Numbered from the stretch's first letter, positions 17,112-25,880 are shown. The stretch: 64,000 nt of DNA from Chitinophagaceae bacterium (GCA_947371755.1 CANBQT010000008.1:1-64000), one strand, 5' to 3'. The notes: generated by a model not told the origin, from the letters alone. Numbers and translations are program-made.

Positions 17112-18017
17112 CTAATTAATTCGGTAAGAAACCCCTTCAATGGCTAAATCGGTGTTGGGAAACACGGATCTGGTTTCTAATAAAAACTCATCCAGTTTTT
17201 CATATTTACTACTAAAATGGCCAATCAATAATTTTTTGGCGTTTGCCTTTATGGCAAAATTTGCGGCCTGTACGGTGGTAGAATGGAATCTCGTAATGGC
17301 CCTTTCTTCCAATTCTTTTAGATAGGTTGTTTCGTGATACAGAAGATTTGCATTCATAACATGCTCTGCCAGCGACTCTGTATATTTTGTATCAGCACAA
17401 TAGGCGTAAGAACTGTCTGGTACATTAGCATGAGTAACTAGCTCATTTGAAATAGTCTCGCCTGCTTTGTTGATATAATCATCCCCCTTTTTCAGGAAAT
17501 CGTAAAATGCAGCCGGGATTTCGTATTCGATTACTTTTTCTCGAATGATTTTCCTTGGGTTTCTTTTTTCAGTGATAAAAAAGCCCCAACAAGGAATCCT
17601 ATGCCTAGTTTCAAAACAAGCCACACTAAATTTCGGATGATCCAAGATCATTCCATCTTTCTCTAAAGGATGAAACAATAAAGCAAAAGGCAAATTAGTA
17701 TTGGCTACTTTAAGCTGTAATTCAACAATCTCGATCAATGGAGCGGGCCCATATAGATTTAAAGGATGTTCTCTTCCCAGTAATCCCATACTTGTGATAA
17801 GGCCGATAAGGCCAAAATAATGGTCACCATGTAAATGAGAAATAAAAATATGCCCAATTTTACTATGCCTTATTCTGTATCGGGCAATTTGCATTTGTGT
17901 TCCTTCTCCACAATCAATTAGAAACAGCTGTTCATTTAAAGTAACCAACTGTGCCGTAGGGTGACGGTCATAAGCAGGTAATGCTGAGTTATTTCCTAAG
18001 ATGGTTACTCCAAACAT
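17112..18017 (-). CDS. rnz: Ribonuclease Z
   Basis: The 301-residue metallo-beta-lactamase-fold protein has the zinc motif HLHGDHYFGL (61-70) and further ligands in the AYCADT, HETTYL and HFSSKY segments in family order. The N-terminal LGNNSALP and the RHRIPCWGFFI exosite region fit the short form of RNase Z. It trims 3' trailers of tRNA precursors in the cytoplasm. The length is normal. It is convergent with the esterase gene and divergent from rpsO, with a 229-base gap that holds the rpsO promoter. Confidence 0.94.
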   Translation of the reverse strand: MFGVTILGNNSALPAYDRHPTAQLVTLNEQLFLIDCGEGTQMQIARYRIRHSKIGHIFISHLHGDHYFGLIGLITSMGLLGREHPLNLYGPAPLIEIVELQLKVANTNLPFALLFHPLEKDGMILDHPKFSVACFETRHRIPCWGFFITEKRNPRKIIREKVIEYEIPAAFYDFLKKGDDYINKAGETISNELVTHANVPDSSYAYCADTKYTESLAEHVMNANLLYHETTYLKELEERAITRFHSTTVQAANFAIKANAKKLLIGHFSSKYEKLDEFLLETRSVFPNTDLAIEGVSYRIN

Positions 18018-18161
18018 GGGTTACAATTGTATAATACTCACTAACTATTAGTTGTACTCATTTATTGTTGCTGAATGACTAATTATTTATAACTGATAAT
18101 GAATGTATGAAAAGCTTAATTTTACCGACTCGGCTAATGGTCTAAAAAATCAATTGAAAAA

Positions 18162-18193
18162 TTCGATTATTCGTTGATTTATTACTACTTTTG
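18162..18193 (+). promoter_or_regulatory. rpsO promoter (-33 TTCG, -7 TACTTTTG)
   Basis: TACTTTTG (18186-18193) matches TAnnTTTG. TTCG (18162-18165) sits 20 bases upstream, close to the -33 TTTG spacing of Bacteroidota promoters. It leaves a leader of about 50 bases before rpsO. The rest of the rnz-rpsO gap shows nothing else I can name. Confidence 0.6.
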
Positions 18194-18246
18194 CAGCCGA
18201 TAAAAAATTAGAAGTAAATTTCCGGAGTCTTTTTAAAAAATTTGAG

Positions 18247-18519
18247 ATGCCTTATTTAACAACAGAAAAGAGAGCAAGTATTTTTGCTGAATTTGGTGGA
18301 AAAGCCACTAACACTGGTTCAATTGAAGCACAGGTTGCTATATTGACTGAGCGTATTGTTCAGATTTCCAAGCACTTACAAGCCAACAAGAAAGATTTTT
18401 CAACCCAACGCGGATTGATGAAAATGGTTGGTCAACGTAAGCGTTTGCTAAGCTATATGCAAAAGCACAACCTTACAGGTTACCGTGCACTAATCGAGAA
18501 ACTAGGTCTGAGAAAATAA
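18247..18519 (+). CDS. rpsO: 30S ribosomal protein S15
   Basis: The 90-residue protein matches S15 in full: GGKATNTGSIEAQVAILTER near 19-38 and the C-terminal KRLLSYMQKHNLTGYRALIEKLGLRK. S15 binds the central domain of 16S rRNA early in small-subunit assembly. It has a promoter upstream and lies before pnp on the same strand, separated by a 15-bp hairpin. This gene order is shared with many distant bacteria, where S15 also controls its own mRNA; whether that happens here is not visible. Confidence 0.97.
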   Translation: MPYLTTEKRASIFAEFGGKATNTGSIEAQVAILTERIVQISKHLQANKKDFSTQRGLMKMVGQRKRLLSYMQKHNLTGYRALIEKLGLRK

Positions 18520-18538
18520 TTTTTTCTATGATACTTTT

Positions 18539-18580
18539 AACTATTCCCAACTGACAAATTTGATACAGTTGGGAATAGTT
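18539..18580 (+). promoter_or_regulatory. Long perfect hairpin between rpsO and pnp
   Basis: AACTATTCCCAACTG (18539-18553) and CAGTTGGGAATAGTT (18566-18580) pair over 15 bases around a 12-base loop. There is no T run directly after it, so it looks more like an RNA processing or stability element than a plain terminator. In Escherichia coli the same spacer carries RNase III and RNase E sites that control pnp; a similar role is inferred. Confidence 0.6.
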
Positions 18581-18658
18581 GTTTGTGTCTGTACCTTATT
18601 TTCAATCGATTCTTCCATTCACAAGGGCTGCTTTTAGGTGGCCTACTACACAAAAAAC

Positions 18659-20821
18659 ATGTTATCACAACCGAAATCAGTAAAGTTTGACCAGGGTGGT
18701 GGCCGCGAGGTTACTATCGGAACAGGCAAATTGGCTCGTCAGGCCGATGGTGCTGTTACCGTTTCTCAAGGGAACTGCGTTATACTGGCAACTGTAGTTG
18801 CCAATAAAGACCCTAAAGAAGGGCAAGATTTTTTCCCACTAAGTGTGGATTATCAAGAAAAATTTGCTTCTGCAGGTCGTATCCCGGGTTCTTTCTTCAA
18901 AAGAGAAGCTCGCTTAAATGATTATGAGATTTTAACCAGCCGTTTAATTGATCGTGCCTTACGTCCTCTGTTTCCAGAGGATTATTTGTGCGATGTGCAG
19001 GTTTTAGTGAGCCTTATTTCCAGTGATGCTGAAGTAATGCCTGATTCATTAGCATGTTTGGCTGCATCAGCTGCTCTAGCTGTTTCAGATATTCCTATTA
19101 AAGAAATGTTGAGTGAAGTGCGTATTGCACGTTTAAACGGTCAGTTCATCGTTAACCCAACCCGTTCTGAATTAGCGGCATCTGATCTAGAATTTTTGAT
19201 TGCTGCTACTGAAAAGAACTTGATGATGGTGGAAGGTGAAGCTAAAGAGTGTTCTGAAGCAGATCTGATCAAAGCATTAGAATTAGCACATGATGCAATC
19301 CGTATTCAAATTAAAGCGCAAGCTGAATTGCGAGCTTTAGTGGGTGTTACTGGAAAGCGTGATTATAAAAAACCTGCATCTGATGAAGCAGTAAACGAAA
19401 AAGTAATCGCCTTTGCAAAACAAAGAGTGTATGAAATTTCTAGAAAAGGTTCTGCTAAACACGAACGCACAGACGCTTATGCTTTGTTGAAAGACGAGTT
19501 GATAGCAAGCCTGGGTGAAGAAGTAACAGACTTAGAAAAGAAATTAGCTAAGAAATACTACGAAGACCTTAAATGGGAAGTAGTGCGCGATATGATGTTG
19601 GAAGACCGTATCCGTTTAGATGGTCGCCAGTTGGATCAAGTTCGTCCATTAGCGATGGAAGTTGAACCACTACCAGCACCACACGGTTCTGCATTATTTA
19701 CAAGAGGTGAAACCCAATCTTTAACTACAGTTACATTCGGAACTAAATTAGATCAGTTATTAGCAGAAACTGCTGCTAGCTCTGACTTTAGTAGTTTCTT
19801 CCTGCATTATAATTTCCCTCCATTCTCAACCGGTGAAGTGAAAATGATTCGTGGTGTAGGTAGAAGAGAAGTAGGACATGGTAACCTGGCTATGAGAAGC
19901 TTGAAGCAAATGATGCCAGGAAATGAATATCCTTATACGGTTCGTGTGGTGAGTGATATTTTAGAAAGTAATGGATCATCTTCAATGGCTACTGTTTGTG
20001 CTGGATCTTTAGCATTAATGGATGCTGGTGTGCCAATACCAAAACACGTGAGTGGTGTGGCTATGGGCTTAATTACCAGAGCTGATGGAAAGTATGCGAT
20101 TCTTACAGATATCTTAGGTGATGAAGATCATTTAGGTGATATGGACTTTAAAGTAACCGGAACACGTGATGGAATCTGTGGCGTGCAAATGGATATCAAA
20201 GTAGATGGTTTAAGCATGGCAGTTATGATGGAAGCATTAGAACAAGCTCGCAAAGGCCGTTTACATATTTTGGATGCGATGTACGAATGTATTCCCGAAG
20301 CTAGAGCTGATGTAAAAGCTCATGCTCCTAGAATGGTTAAATTAATCATCGAGAAAGAATTTATCGGTGCTGTAATCGGACCAGGTGGTAAAGTAATTCA
20401 GGAGATCCAACGCGAAACTGGTACTACTATCAATATTGAAGAGGTGGGTAATACAGGTGAAGTAAGTATCTTCTCAGCAAACAAAGAAGCTGTTGATAAA
20501 GCAGTAGCTTGGGTTCGCGGAATTACTGCAGTTCCTCAGGTGGGAGATGTGTACGAAGGTCCAGTAAAAGGAATCAAAGAATTCGGAGCATTCGTAGAGT
20601 TCATGCCAGGTAAACAAGGTTTGTTACATATCAGTGAAATTAGCTGGAAGCGTCTTGAAACCATGGATGGCTTGTTTAACGAAGGCGATATGGTAAAAGT
20701 AAAACTAGTTGGGTTAGATCCTAAAACTGGTAAGTTCAAATTAAGTCGCAAAGCATTGATGCCAAGACCAGAATCTAGTCCAAGAGAAGAGGGCAGACAA
20801 GGTCAATCTGAAAATGCTTAA
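18659..20821 (+). CDS. pnp: Polyribonucleotide nucleotidyltransferase (PNPase)
   Basis: Starting at ATG 18659 (an in-frame GTG lies 21 bases earlier) the product has 720 residues, normal for PNPase. Two RNase PH domains (about 10-225 and 315-545) flank an all-alpha linker. A KH domain follows with LIIEKEFIGAVIGPGGK, then an S1 domain with GDVYEGPVKGIKEFGAFV. The enzyme degrades RNA 3' to 5' with phosphate and forms a trimer in the degradosome. The hairpin just upstream is a likely control point. A terminator follows the stop closely. Confidence 0.97.
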   Translation: MLSQPKSVKFDQGGGREVTIGTGKLARQADGAVTVSQGNCVILATVVANKDPKEGQDFFPLSVDYQEKFASAGRIPGSFFKREARLNDYEILTSRLIDRALRPLFPEDYLCDVQVLVSLISSDAEVMPDSLACLAASAALAVSDIPIKEMLSEVRIARLNGQFIVNPTRSELAASDLEFLIAATEKNLMMVEGEAKECSEADLIKALELAHDAIRIQIKAQAELRALVGVTGKRDYKKPASDEAVNEKVIAFAKQRVYEISRKGSAKHERTDAYALLKDELIASLGEEVTDLEKKLAKKYYEDLKWEVVRDMMLEDRIRLDGRQLDQVRPLAMEVEPLPAPHGSALFTRGETQSLTTVTFGTKLDQLLAETAASSDFSSFFLHYNFPPFSTGEVKMIRGVGRREVGHGNLAMRSLKQMMPGNEYPYTVRVVSDILESNGSSSMATVCAGSLALMDAGVPIPKHVSGVAMGLITRADGKYAILTDILGDEDHLGDMDFKVTGTRDGICGVQMDIKVDGLSMAVMMEALEQARKGRLHILDAMYECIPEARADVKAHAPRMVKLIIEKEFIGAVIGPGGKVIQEIQRETGTTINIEEVGNTGEVSIFSANKEAVDKAVAWVRGITAVPQVGDVYEGPVKGIKEFGAFVEFMPGKQGLLHISEISWKRLETMDGLFNEGDMVKVKLVGLDPKTGKFKLSRKALMPRPESSPREEGRQGQSENA

Positions 20822-20831
20822 TCAATATTTT

Positions 20832-20864
20832 AAATGCCCTCGAAAATTCGGGGGCATTTTTTTT
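20832..20864 (+). terminator. Terminator of pnp
   Basis: AAATGCCCTCGAA and TTCGGGGGCATTT pair over 13 bases with one wobble, followed by eight T residues. Confidence 0.9.
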
Positions 20865-20893
20865 ATTTTAATGACCATACAAAATCTTCTAGT

Positions 20894-21709
20894 ATGAAAG
20901 ATGCTAACATACAAATTACTATTGCAGTTACAGATGAAACCCAGAAAGATACATTGATCGCTCAATTGGCTAACATTGGATTTGATGCATTTGAAGAAAT
21001 GCCAGAAACATTAAATGCGTTCATTCCTTCTGAACAATACAACAAAGATATCTTGACCTCTGTTTTAGGTGATATACATTTTCAGGAATCGGAGATTGAA
21101 AAACAAAATTGGAATGAATTGTGGGAGTCTAATTTTGAACCTGTTCAGGTAGAAGATTTTGTAGGAATCAGAGCATCTTTCCATGAACCTATCCAAGGGG
21201 TTGAGCATGAAATTGTGATCACACCTAAAATGAGTTTCGGAACTGGACACCATGCAACTACCTATTTGGTGATGCAAGCCATGCGCAACCTGCAGTGGAA
21301 TGGTAAAACGGTTTTCGATTTTGGAACAGGTACAGGCATTTTAGCAATACTGGCTGAAAAGCTCGGGGCTAAAGAAATATTTGCTATCGATAATGATGAT
21401 TGGTGTATTGAAAATGCGACTGAAAATATTCAAATCAATCAAGCTGCATTCATTGAAGTATCTAAGGGAGATTCAGCTGAAATTAAAAACCGATTCGACA
21501 TCATTCTGGCAAATATTAACAAGCATATCATCTTAGCCAATATCCCCTATTTAGATCAGGCTTTGGAAAAAGATGGTACGATTTTATTAAGCGGACTTTT
21601 ATTAGAAGACGAAGCAGATATCCTAAAAGCTTGTGCATCTGTTGGTTGGAAGCATCAGAAAACCAATACAAGAAATGGATGGATTGTTTGTCAATTTCAA
21701 GGCAATTAA
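20894..21709 (+). CDS. prmA: Ribosomal protein L11 methyltransferase
   Basis: The start at ATG 20894 is preferred because an upstream in-frame ATG at 20834 lies inside the pnp terminator. The 271-residue product has a short N-terminal substrate-recognition domain and a class I SAM-binding domain: MSFGTGHHATT, FDFGTGTGILAILAEKLGA and the ILANINKHII catalytic loop. It trimethylates ribosomal protein L11 on lysines and the N-terminus. It is a single gene between pnp and plsY; no functional link to either is evident. Confidence 0.93.
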   Translation: MKDANIQITIAVTDETQKDTLIAQLANIGFDAFEEMPETLNAFIPSEQYNKDILTSVLGDIHFQESEIEKQNWNELWESNFEPVQVEDFVGIRASFHEPIQGVEHEIVITPKMSFGTGHHATTYLVMQAMRNLQWNGKTVFDFGTGTGILAILAEKLGAKEIFAIDNDDWCIENATENIQINQAAFIEVSKGDSAEIKNRFDIILANINKHIILANIPYLDQALEKDGTILLSGLLLEDEADILKACASVGWKHQKTNTRNGWIVCQFQGN

Positions 21710-21735
21710 TGTAATTTCTAGGTTGTATTAAGGAA

Positions 21736-21762
21736 TTGTTAACCAAGAGTTCCCTATATTTG
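21736..21762 (+). promoter_or_regulatory. Candidate plsY promoter
   Basis: TATATTTG (21755-21762) matches TAnnTTTG, with TTG at 21736-21738 sixteen bases upstream. It leaves a 29-base leader before plsY. Confidence 0.45.
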
Positions 21763-21791
21763 AAATTCATAAAACTTCAAACCAAATTTCA

Positions 21792-22448
21792 ATGACCGAA
21801 TTTCTGCTCATTGTTCTGGCTTACTTAATTGGTTCTATTCCCACAGCAATTTGGGTAAGTAGAAAGTTTTTTCATATCGACATTCGAGATTATGGAAGTG
21901 GAAATGCAGGAGCAACTAACACTTTCCGCGTATTAGGTCCTAAATGGGGCTCATTTGTAATGATGGTTGATGTTCTCAAAGGAGTGGTTGCTACCTCACT
22001 TTATATACTGTTACCTTATTATTTGACTGATGAGTGGGATCGTACCAATTTCATGATTGGACTGGGATTAGCTTCAGTTCTTGGTCATATTTTTCCAATC
22101 TGGGCTAATTTCAAGGGGGGAAAAGGTGTGGCCACTTTATTGGGGATGGCAGTAGCTATTCAACCAGTTGTGGCAGTCTGTTGTATCGGTGTATTTTTAA
22201 TCGTACTCTATCTAACCCGCTTCGTATCTCTCAGCTCTATTTTGGCGGGAGTTTCTTTTATGGTTTTTATCCTTTTTATCTTCAATGAAAAAGAAACCCT
22301 CTATCGCATATTTGCAGTTCTAGTGGCTTTGATGGTGGTATTAACCCATCAGAAAAATATCGGCCGCATTTTAAAAGGAACTGAAAGTAAAGTTCCTATC
22401 TTCAAAAGCAGGGATCGGAGAAGGCAAAAACGGAAAGATGAGGCTTAA
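21792..22448 (+). CDS. plsY: Acyl-phosphate:glycerol-3-phosphate acyltransferase PlsY
   Basis: The 218-residue inner-membrane protein has five predicted helices and the three PlsY motifs: GSIPTAIW at the start, GSGNAGATNTFRVLG (motif 1), and GHIFPIWANFKGGKGVAT (motif 2, glycerol-3-phosphate site). It transfers the acyl group from acyl-phosphate to glycerol 3-phosphate, the first step of phospholipid synthesis in most bacteria. A basic C-terminal tail (SRDRRRQKRKDEA) stays in the cytoplasm. Its stop overlaps a possible 29-codon reading frame by one base. No plsX lies in the window. Confidence 0.95.
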   Translation: MTEFLLIVLAYLIGSIPTAIWVSRKFFHIDIRDYGSGNAGATNTFRVLGPKWGSFVMMVDVLKGVVATSLYILLPYYLTDEWDRTNFMIGLGLASVLGHIFPIWANFKGGKGVATLLGMAVAIQPVVAVCCIGVFLIVLYLTRFVSLSSILAGVSFMVFILFIFNEKETLYRIFAVLVALMVVLTHQKNIGRILKGTESKVPIFKSRDRRRQKRKDEA

Positions 22449-22537
22449 TGCCCTCGGTTAACGCTGAAATGTACCAGTATCCATTTATTGCTTTTATTCT
22501 TGTTTTGTTCTTAGTAATCATTGATATTATTTATTAG
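22448..22537 (+). CDS. Possible 29-residue hydrophobic microprotein coupled to plsY
   Basis: An ATG overlaps the plsY TAA by one base (TAATG) and opens 29 codons ending in TAG at 22535-22537. The product MPSVNAEMYQYPFIAFILVL continues into FLVIIDIIY, a single helix of about 20 hydrophobic residues. The coupling arrangement and membrane-like composition support it. The short length and AT-rich sequence mean it could be chance. Confidence 0.3.
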   Translation: MPSVNAEMYQYPFIAFILVLFLVIIDIIY

Positions 22538-22635
22538 TTTAATGTGACAAGATTATCAGGGTAGATAGCCCCCATAAAGTCCTGTTATTTCAAATTTTAT
22601 AGCGCACAAATGCTGTTTTACGGCTGAATATTTCG

Positions 22636-22643
22636 TAACTTTG
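22636..22643 (+). promoter_or_regulatory. -7 promoter box of the DUF3052/YdeI-like gene
   Basis: TAACTTTG matches TAnnTTTG, 35 bases before the ATG at 22679. A small hairpin (CCTAAAA, 22660-22666, with TTTTAGG, 22671-22677) lies in the leader and ends at the start codon. Confidence 0.5.
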
Positions 22644-22678
22644 CCGTCCCTATTGATCACCTAAAAATTTTTTTAGGC

Positions 22679-23344
22679 ATGTCCAATCAAAATGTATTTG
22701 AGAAGTTACAGTTAAAAGATGAGAAAAACCTGTTGATTCAGGGAATTCCTTCTTCTATTGAAAAGCAATTTGCAAAGTTGACCTACGCTAAAAACGTTAC
22801 TCCTTTGTTGAAGAGTAAGAAAGTAGATTTTGCATTAATCTTCGCTTTGAGTCAGCAACAGTTGAATCAAATTCTGCGTGAAGTATTTCCCGCATTACGA
22901 GAAGACAGTAAGTTGTGGGTGGCTTATCCGAAAGCTACCAGTAAAATCGTGAGTGATCTAAACCGTGATTGCAGCTGGGAATTGCTGACCAAAAACGAAT
23001 ATGAATCTGTTCGCCAGGTTGCTATCGATAATGTTTGGAGTGCTATCCGTTTCAAGAAATTGGACCAAATTCCCAATCGCGACCGCAGTTTTTCTGAGAT
23101 TAAAAACCCGGAATTGAATGGGATTGATTTTGAGAAAAGATTAGTGGTGCCCCCAGCCGAATTGGGAAGCATGTTTTTGAAGCATAAAGAGGCGCAACAG
23201 TTCTTTACTTCCCTATCTTTTAGCAATCAAAAAGAATATGTGAGTTGGATAGAAGCCGCAAAAAAAGAAGATACCCGTCAGCGCAGATTAGAAACTGCTC
23301 TTGAGAAATTATTGGCAGGCAAGAAAAACCCGAGTGAGAAATGA
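22679..23344 (+). CDS. Two-part protein: DUF3052-like N domain and YdeI/OmpD-associated C domain
   Basis: The 221-residue soluble protein appears to have two parts. Residues about 1-135 resemble DUF3052-like proteins (KLQLKDEKNLLIQGIPSSIE at the start, then a KLWVAYPKATSK block). Residues about 155-215 match the YdeI/OmpD-associated (OmdA) C-terminal helix bundle, with SFSNQKEYVSWIEAAKKEDT and the RQRRLETALEKLL motif. Neither domain has a firmly known activity. No signal peptide is present. It is a single gene with its own promoter box and a terminator shared with dnaG. Confidence 0.7.
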   Translation: MSNQNVFEKLQLKDEKNLLIQGIPSSIEKQFAKLTYAKNVTPLLKSKKVDFALIFALSQQQLNQILREVFPALREDSKLWVAYPKATSKIVSDLNRDCSWELLTKNEYESVRQVAIDNVWSAIRFKKLDQIPNRDRSFSEIKNPELNGIDFEKRLVVPPAELGSMFLKHKEAQQFFTSLSFSNQKEYVSWIEAAKKEDTRQRRLETALEKLLAGKKNPSEK

Positions 23345-23379
23345 ATTCAAAATTCAAAATTAAAAATTCAAAAAATAAT

Positions 23380-23411
23380 AAAGCCTCTGATATTTCAGAG
23401 GCTTTGGTTTT
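23380..23411. terminator. Terminator between the YdeI-like gene and dnaG
   Basis: AAAGCCTCTGA (23380-23390) pairs perfectly with TCAGAGGCTTT (23395-23405) around a four-base loop. AT-rich A/T tracts flank it on both sides (23342-23375 and 23474-23520). Confidence 0.8.
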
Positions 23412-23473
23412 ATATTTTCGAAATAACACTTTAATATACTTAAAATATAAGGCTTCATCTCAGGATTGAGCCT

Positions 23474-23520
23474 TTCTTTTCTTTTTAATTTTGAATTTTT
23501 AATTTTGATTTTTTATTTTA
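23474..23520. repeat. AT-rich low-complexity tract, inverted relative to 23342-23375
   Basis: TTAATTTTGAATTTTTAATT and flanks are the reverse complement of the AATTCAAAATTAAAAATTCA type tract at 23342-23375 on the other side of the terminator. Similar A/T tracts occur in three other spacers of the window. Confidence 0.6.
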
Positions 23521-25447
23521 TAATAACCGTCCCTAATTGTTTCGTAATTGCTCTCTCAATAGATTTTAAGTGCTGGTGCAATTCAATTAAACGCATCTGT
23601 TCTTCAATAGGAGCATTCTCCATATCCCGTTGATTTTCTTCGAACATTTTTTTGAGTTTGCGTAATTTATAATAATTGATACTCATGCTAACATCCTGCC
23701 TGCTAACATCTCTGTTTAGGATATTCATGCCTTCCATTTTCTTATCCCACTGTGTACTTAATTCATGTGCTTGCATGCTCAGTTGTATCACCAGATTCCG
23801 GATAGATTCATTGGTATGATACAACATGGTTTTTGTATTTGGTTGTAATCCTTCTACAAACATCTTTTTGTAAGTGTCAAATAACTCTTCTAACTGAGGA
23901 TTGTCAAAATGAAATTGATCTAATTCCTGAAAAATATATTCAGCCATGGTGGTTTGTTCATCCCAGGGCAATAACCCATATTCCAATAAAGCTCTTAAGA
24001 CATTCTTTTCGTGTGCCTCATCTTTATTAAACAATAATTGCGAATCATCTAAAACATCTTCGGGTTGTTCTGCCGCGGATCTTTGCTCAGCCATCAGATC
24101 ATCAGACGCTTGTTTCTTTTCGTCTTTAGCAACCTTATCTCTCTTTAATTTATTTACAAGATGCGTTAATCCTGTTTCATCAATTTTAAGTAATTGTGCA
24201 GATTGACGTATATAATCTTGTTGTCTGGTAAAGTCCTCTGCCTTATTTAATTTACTAATGGTTTCAGCAACCTGATTCACCACTGTACTTTTCTTTGCTA
24301 CATCATTTCCAGCTTCTTTCAGCATCACTTCCAACTGAAAAAGAATAAAATCTTTTTTATTGAGGGCAATGAATTCATTGAAGGCAGTAACGCCAACTTT
24401 ATTTACATAACTATCCGGGTCCTCTTTGTCAGGAATCAATACCAGCTTCACATTCAGCCCTTCTTCAAGCGCCATATCCAATCCCCTTAATGCTGCTTTA
24501 ATGCCCGCACTATCACCATCATATATGATTGTTAGATTGGAAGTGTATTTTTTTATCAGTCTTAACTGGTCGGAGGTTAATGATGTTCCACCACTTGCTA
24601 CCACATTTTCAATCCCTGCCTGATGTAAACTTACCACGTCGGTATATCCTTCTACTAATAAGCATTCATTTGCTTTGTCGATTGCCTGTCTCGCAAAATA
24701 AGATCCATATAAAATTTTACTTTTAGAATAGATCTCGTTTTCAGGAGTGTTGATATATTTTGGGGCACGATCTGCTTTGCCGATTACCCTTGCGCCGAAG
24801 CCAATTACTTTTCCTGAATTGTTATGAATTGGAAAAATGATGCGACCTCTATAATTATCTGCTAATTCATTATTACTGCGTATGGCAACCAATCCTGTTT
24901 TGGGAAGGATCTCAGGGTTGAATTGATTTTCCAGTAAGGCTTTGGTTAATGCATCTTTACTATCCGGACTATAACCAATCTGAAATTTCTGAATGATGCT
25001 TTCTCTGAATCCTCTTTCCTGCAAATAGGAGAGTGCTACATTTTTTCCTTCTTCGGTTTCAGTTAATTGAGAAGAAAAAAACTTTTGAGAGAAATGATTG
25101 ATAGCATATAAACTATCCGCCGTTTGATTTAAAAGTTTTTGCTCAGGACTGGATTCGGTTTCTTCAATTTCAATATTATATCTCGCGGCCAGCCACTTTA
25201 ATGCTTCTACATAACTGTACTTCTCATGTTCCATGATGAAGCCAATACTATTACCACTCTTGCCGCATCCAAAACACTTGTAAATTTCTTTTGCAGGGGA
25301 TACAGTAAAGGAAGGACTCTTCTCATTATGAAAAGGACATAGGCCCAGATAATTGGTACCTCTTTTTTTCAATTTCACAAACTCACCCACCACATCCAGG
25401 ATGTCGATATGATTGGTAATTTGTTGTATGGTATTGGGCGAAATCAT
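23513..25447 (-). CDS. dnaG: DNA primase
   Basis: The 644-residue protein has the N-terminal CHC2 zinc-binding domain with Cys37, His40, Cys58 and Cys61 (CPFH...CFGC). The TOPRIM catalytic core follows with VEGYTD at 265-270 (Glu266) and YDGDSAG at 309-315. The C-terminal part (about 430-644) is the variable helicase-binding region. DnaG makes RNA primers at the replication fork and binds DnaB. The STAS protein gene lies 37 bases upstream on the same strand. The usual rpsU-dnaG-rpoD order is absent. Confidence 0.96.
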   Translation of the reverse strand: MISPNTIQQITNHIDILDVVGEFVKLKKRGTNYLGLCPFHNEKSPSFTVSPAKEIYKCFGCGKSGNSIGFIMEHEKYSYVEALKWLAARYNIEIEETESSPEQKLLNQTADSLYAINHFSQKFFSSQLTETEEGKNVALSYLQERGFRESIIQKFQIGYSPDSKDALTKALLENQFNPEILPKTGLVAIRSNNELADNYRGRIIFPIHNNSGKVIGFGARVIGKADRAPKYINTPENEIYSKSKILYGSYFARQAIDKANECLLVEGYTDVVSLHQAGIENVVASGGTSLTSDQLRLIKKYTSNLTIIYDGDSAGIKAALRGLDMALEEGLNVKLVLIPDKEDPDSYVNKVGVTAFNEFIALNKKDFILFQLEVMLKEAGNDVAKKSTVVNQVAETISKLNKAEDFTRQQDYIRQSAQLLKIDETGLTHLVNKLKRDKVAKDEKKQASDDLMAEQRSAAEQPEDVLDDSQLLFNKDEAHEKNVLRALLEYGLLPWDEQTTMAEYIFQELDQFHFDNPQLEELFDTYKKMFVEGLQPNTKTMLYHTNESIRNLVIQLSMQAHELSTQWDKKMEGMNILNRDVSRQDVSMSINYYKLRKLKKMFEENQRDMENAPIEEQMRLIELHQHLKSIERAITKQLGTVIIK

Positions 25448-25484
25448 TTGGGTGAAATTAAACCATTAGTAAGCATTCGGCAAT

Positions 25485-25880
25485 TTAATTCGCATCAAAT
25501 TCCATATCATCCCCATCTAATAATTCGCGTTCTATTTCTTCCATTTGAACGATGTCCCAGGCTTCGCTTTCAGTGGGGGTAGAATTCAAAAAGTCGAGTA
25601 GCTCCATTTTTTCAAAAGTAGCTTCTACTTTTTCTGATATAGAACAGATTACAAAAGAAGCGCTTTTCTCATAAAATTGTTGCTGCAATTCTGCAATTCG
25701 AACAGCAGCCTGTTCTTCTATTTGAATGACCTGCTCCATTTGTAACACTACATTTCTGACGGGTGTTTCTAACTGTTTTAGACAGGTTTTCTCTATTTCT
25801 GCTGCTATATTGACAGTTAAATCTGTTAATATCGGGGTTACAACAGTAAATTTCTCCTTGGTATCAATTTTGACTTCCAT
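25485..25880 (-). CDS. STAS-like domain protein
   Basis: From ATG 25880 the product has 131 residues; an in-frame ATG at 25928 would add a poor N-terminus. It shows the STAS beta-alpha pattern: EKFTVVTPILTDLT, the helix NIAAEIEKTCLKQL, then the strand and helix around RNVVLQMEQVIQIEEQAA, SFVICSIS and VEATFEKMELLDFLNSTPTE. The C-terminus is acidic. STAS proteins usually work as anti-anti-sigma factors or scaffold parts, with a serine switched by phosphorylation. No RsbW-like kinase lies nearby, so its partner is unknown. It precedes dnaG by 37 bases and is divergent from clpC. Confidence 0.65.
   Translation of the reverse strand: MEVKIDTKEKFTVVTPILTDLTVNIAAEIEKTCLKQLETPVRNVVLQMEQVIQIEEQAAVRIAELQQQFYEKSASFVICSISEKVEATFEKMELLDFLNSTPTESEAWDIVQMEEIERELLDGDDMEFDAN

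Noticed and set aside
18018-18246. tRNA or ncRNA in the rnz-rpsO gap
   Set aside because: No cloverleaf, TTCRANY motif or strong stem was found; the gap is explained by promoter and leader of rpsO.
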